Shown: in pieces, positions 41,102 to 43,393 of the stretch
How positions within the stretch are numbered: position 1 is the first letter of the stretch
Layout: each line of letters begins with the position of its first letter
NCBI GenBank assembly: GCA_050117315.1
Contig: JASFMY010000046.1
Coordinates: forward strand, 1 to 43,393
Direction: 5' to 3'
DNA: 43,393 nucleotides
Origin: JANQIV01 sp050117315
Lineage (GTDB): Bacteria; Bacteroidota; Ignavibacteria; Ignavibacteriales; Melioribacteraceae
The notes under the pieces: model-generated
The model's database searches: none
What the model was told of the DNA's origin: nothing
Seen by the model: the letters and a program-made list of their open reading frames with translations, nothing else
Position numbers and translations under genes: made by a program

Positions 41102-41807
41102 ATTTTCTCCGTAATTTGCTTTTGAACCCTAACGGTATGTTATGTTAAAATACAACCGTAAATTAAGGCCTCGTTATTATTATTTAATTAGTTACATCCT
41201 GTTATTCGCTGTTTTTGCAGCAATTATTTACTACAATGTTTATGACCAAAGGAATAGAATATGTAGAATACGGTATTGAGATCTATGTACAAAAAATCAA
41301 AGAACAACAACTTATGTTATGGGGATTTAATGCGATCCTTATTTTGTTATGTGACTCAAAATTTCTTATGTTTTTAATTACCATTCCCTCTTTGTAGGTT
41401 TTTACAGTCAAGATAATATTCAGTTCAATATTAATTTTAAAATATAGAAACATCTTTTTACACTCAACCATTAAAAATTTATTTTATTTTTATCTTTTAC
41501 TGCCTTTTCTTAAAATCTGGCTGGTGTGACATTGAACGGTGGCAGCATTGCATTCTCTGTACCGGCTGTTTCTGTTTTGTCGGTGCCAAAGGTATTCCTT
41601 CTGGGGCAAGACGATGCTTGTTGTTGGGCTGTCCGGTTATTATTATTAAGAAGTAAGGTACATTTGTTGTTCGCTTGCCTCTAAATCCTCCCACTCATTT
41701 TTACTTTTATCTTTTTACTTTGAACTTGGCAACTTTTTTATAGCTTTTTATGGATGTAAAATGTAAAATATAGAGTGTAAAATATAAAGTGTCATAAAAG
41801 GAAAAGT
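41102..41807. other. 706-bp region with no confirmed gene
   Basis: It holds two overlapping short membrane ORFs described separately (41142-41397). Around 41515-41640 is a relatively GC-rich stretch ('GGTGGCAGCATTGC', 'TGCTTGTTGTTGGGCTGTCC') with no convincing reading frame; 'GGTGGCAGCA' also occurs near 39303. Just before the next gene, 'TGTAAAATATA' recurs (41767, 41782) with a shorter 'TGTAAAAT' at 41755, a small direct repeat in the leader. Confidence 0.5.
41142..41279 (+). CDS. Possible small membrane protein, perhaps frameshifted
   Basis: A 45-codon frame from ATG 41142 to TGA 41277-41279: a basic start ('MLKYNRKLRPRYYYLISYIL') and one strong membrane helix ('LISYILLFAVFAAIIYY'). In another frame, 41215-41397 continues with an amphipathic stretch and a second helix ('QQLMLWGFNAILILLC'). 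Joining the two near 41245 would give a ~83-aa two-helix protein, so this may be one small gene with a frameshift. No clear ribosome-binding site. It could be chance. Confidence 0.25.
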   Translation: MLKYNRKLRPRYYYLISYILLFAVFAAIIYYNVYDQRNRICRIRY

Positions 41808-43094
41808 ATGAATAAGAACAATGATAATTTATTAAACCTAATTAATAGCGATGATTGTTTCAATGCGGCAAAAGAAATACTGGATGACCCGGCGAGTATT
41901 CTTGCGAATATCATGAAGTCGATAGGGGACGGACTCAGTATCCATGATCGAAATATGAGGATTGTCTATCAAAACAAAATCATAATCGATAACTTCGGAT
42001 CGCATATTGGTGACTTTTGCTATAATATATACGAAAAACGAAGCAAAGTATGCGAAGGTTGTCCAATCGTTGAGGCCTTTCGAACAGGAAAAACAACAAA
42101 AGCATTACGCGTAGGAATTACAAAAGATGGCATCCCTTTCCGATTCGAGAACATTGCATCTGTGCTGAGGAACGATAAACAGGAAATCGTAGCAGGGATA
42201 GAATTGTGCAGAATTGTTGAAGATAGGGAAAAAGCATTCGACAAACTCAAAGAAACACTGGAGAGATTGAAGCAGACTCAAGACCAGCTTGTTCGTGCCG
42301 AAAAGTTGGCGGGTATCGGTCATCTTGCAGCGGGAGTAGCGCATGAAATTAACAATCCCGCCGCATATGTTATGAGCAACCTGAATACTATGCAAGGTTA
42401 CATTACCGAATTCTTCGAATATATAGATTCGATGGAGAACCTTGTTGCATCCGCATCCAAAGAAAATACAGCAGCATCAGGGATTCGTGAAGGGATGCAG
42501 AATATCTTTGATAGTGACGATTATCATTATCTCAAGGAATATTTGCCGGAAGCTGTTGATATATCGCTGAAAGGTATGAAACGGATCAAAACAATCGTTT
42601 CCAGTCTCCTATCATTTGCTTCACCTGCTGAAAGTGAGCGGTGTATGGTTGATATTAATGAGGAAATAGAATCTGCCTTACTGCTGGTCGAGAATCAAAT
42701 CAACCAGAAAGGGAGTGTCTTAAAAAATTTCAACGATGTTCCGAAAATTTTAGCTAATTCACAGCAGTTGAAGCAAATGTTTGTTAACCTGATTCTAAAC
42801 GCATGCGAGGCAATAAAAAAAGGCGGTAAAATTTCAATAACAACCGGGGTGAAGGATAATTACGTCAATATAAAGGTTTCCGATAACGGTGTTGGAATTC
42901 CAGAGGATATTATTCAGAATATTTTCAACCCGTTTTTTACAACACGGGAAGTTGGCCAAGGTGTTGGCCTGGGATTATCCATTGCATACCGTATTATCGA
43001 AAGTCATAACGGTAACATCGACGTTCAAAGCGAACCGGAACACGGTACAACTTTCACAATTAGGCTGCCGGTTATTCTTACTGACGACGCGTGA
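41808..43094 (+). CDS. Cytoplasmic PAS-domain sensor histidine kinase with cysteine cluster
   Basis: 428 aa without membrane helices. A PAS domain (~28-140) contains 'DFCYNIYEKRSKVCEGCP' (C71, C82, C85), a C...CxxC pattern found in some PAS sensors and suited to binding a metal, iron-sulfur cluster or heme, or to thiol redox sensing. A coiled coil follows (~140-165), then HisKA with H179 ('LAAGVAHEINNPAAYVMSNL') and HATPase_c ('LILNACEAIKKGGKISITTG', 'VSDNGVGIPEDIIQNIFNPF', 'GVGLGLSIAYRIIESHNGNI'). This is the NtrB/HWE-free 'VAHEINNP' class. AAGGAAAAG directly precedes the ATG. No response regulator is visible within the 299 bp to the window end. Confidence 0.93.
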   Translation: MNKNNDNLLNLINSDDCFNAAKEILDDPASILANIMKSIGDGLSIHDRNMRIVYQNKIIIDNFGSHIGDFCYNIYEKRSKVCEGCPIVEAFRTGKTTKALRVGITKDGIPFRFENIASVLRNDKQEIVAGIELCRIVEDREKAFDKLKETLERLKQTQDQLVRAEKLAGIGHLAAGVAHEINNPAAYVMSNLNTMQGYITEFFEYIDSMENLVASASKENTAASGIREGMQNIFDSDDYHYLKEYLPEAVDISLKGMKRIKTIVSSLLSFASPAESERCMVDINEEIESALLLVENQINQKGSVLKNFNDVPKILANSQQLKQMFVNLILNACEAIKKGGKISITTGVKDNYVNIKVSDNGVGIPEDIIQNIFNPFFTTREVGQGVGLGLSIAYRIIESHNGNIDVQSEPEHGTTFTIRLPVILTDDA

Positions 43095-43119
43095 AAGAAA
43101 CGAACTAAGAATTGAGAAA

Positions 43120-43160
43120 GCTAAGCTTATGTAACTGAGGAGTGCTATTTAAAGCTTAGT
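43120..43160. repeat. Inverted repeat downstream of the PAS kinase
   Basis: CTAAGCTT (about 43120-43127) and AAGCTTAG (about 43153-43160) are inverted copies 26 bp after the kinase stop. Not followed by a T-run; possible weak RNA hairpin. Confidence 0.35.
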
Positions 43161-43209
43161 AACAGGAAAAAGAGCCTTACTATTCTTTAATACATTCTCT
43201 GCCTCTCGC

Positions 43210-43229
43210 GTCGAGAAATGGTTCTCGAC
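43210..43229. repeat. Perfect 8-bp stem hairpin
   Basis: GTCGAGAA (43210-43217), loop ATGG, TTCTCGAC (43222-43229). There is no downstream T-run. It lies between the kinase and the next possible gene and may be a 3'-end hairpin or an operator. Confidence 0.55.
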
Positions 43230-43360
43230 AGCCTTGATTTAATTTATTAGTCACGTTACGCAAATTGTATTGTATTAATCCTAATCTGTTATGTTAAAAG
43301 TCAAGAAAAATCGAAAGAGTAACCTTTCATATTTAATATTGAAGAAGCGTAACCAACATT

Positions 43361-43393
43361 ATGAAAAAAAATGATTACCACTTCTTCATCAGG
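43361..43393 (+). CDS. Possible start of a gene running off the right end
   Basis: ATG at 43361 opens a frame of 11 codons (MKKNDYHFFIR) to the window edge. Too short to judge and without a clear ribosome-binding site; noted because it leaves the window open. Confidence 0.2.
   Translation, partial: MKKNDYHFFIR

Noticed and set aside
39270..41160. Integron attC-like sites (CCTAACGCGCC...GGCGTAGG near 39278, CGCCTAA/TTAGGCG near 40390, CCCTAACGG near 41128)
   Set aside because: Suggestive motifs among small unrelated genes, but none has the paired core sites and spacing of attC, and gene orientation does not fit a cassette array.
41497..41694. 65-aa reverse-strand ORF
   Set aside because: Composition (Gln/Pro/Arg/His) and lack of start signals suggest repeat-derived non-coding sequence.

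Overview
The window looks like an AT-rich (by eye about one third GC) chromosomal segment of a Bacteroidota/Chlorobi-group bacterium, most likely in the Ignavibacteria. Three secreted proteins end in a type IX secretion (T9SS) sorting domain of the 'YPNPFNP' type, two of them with the C-terminus KKMILLK. Also typical are the HU-like protein with a DUF4469-like tail, a DUF5683 protein, a GlmU-like sugar nucleotidyltransferase and many lipoproteins. This placement is an inference from protein style, not a database match. No rRNA, tRNA or CRISPR array was seen.

Layout. 1-9042: modular secreted beta-propeller proteins, namely a left-truncated ORF, a 5'-broken 1020-aa ORF apparently joined to it out of frame, and an intact paralogue of about 1750 aa. 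9235-10671: membrane sensor kinase. 10975-12670: reverse-strand ispE and a homocysteine S-methyltransferase. 12756-14342: a DUF6165-like protein and an HU-like protein with strong expression signals. 14343-15450: 1.1 kb without genes, packed with a 22-bp tandem array, a possible structured RNA and palindromic mobile-type repeats. 15451-23577: reverse-strand genes for two family-9 glycosyltransferases, a MauE/DoxX membrane protein, a rhodanese, RqcH/NFACT, a GlmU-like protein and a POT peptide transporter. 23827-25238: PASTA protein plus rpe. 25651-30825: a tight four-gene operon of exported proteins (lipoprotein, exported helical protein, degenerate FGE-like lipoprotein, and a T9SS protein with a cysteine-protease-like head), the best candidate for an undescribed system. 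31098-36792: housekeeping run of folP, cdaA (c-di-AMP synthase), an UPF0173 hydrolase, parA, parB, a DUF5683 protein and a zinc-ribbon Yip1-like protein. 37026-39218: Ppx/GppA and, divergently, two uncharacterised genes plus aroQ. 39331-41400: accessory islet with a MazEF-like toxin-antitoxin pair, a broken gene fragment, a membrane-anchored TIR/deoxyribosyltransferase-like protein and a possibly broken small membrane ORF. 41808-43094: cytoplasmic PAS histidine kinase with a cysteine cluster.

The intergenic space carries several families of small palindromic elements. One family of about 115-150 bp occurs four times with its core always in the same orientation. Another, with 17-bp terminal inverted repeats, occurs as a full copy and a diverged inverted copy whose end supplies the stop codon of a glycosyltransferase gene. 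No transposase for any of them lies in the window, so they are either non-autonomous or mobilised from elsewhere.
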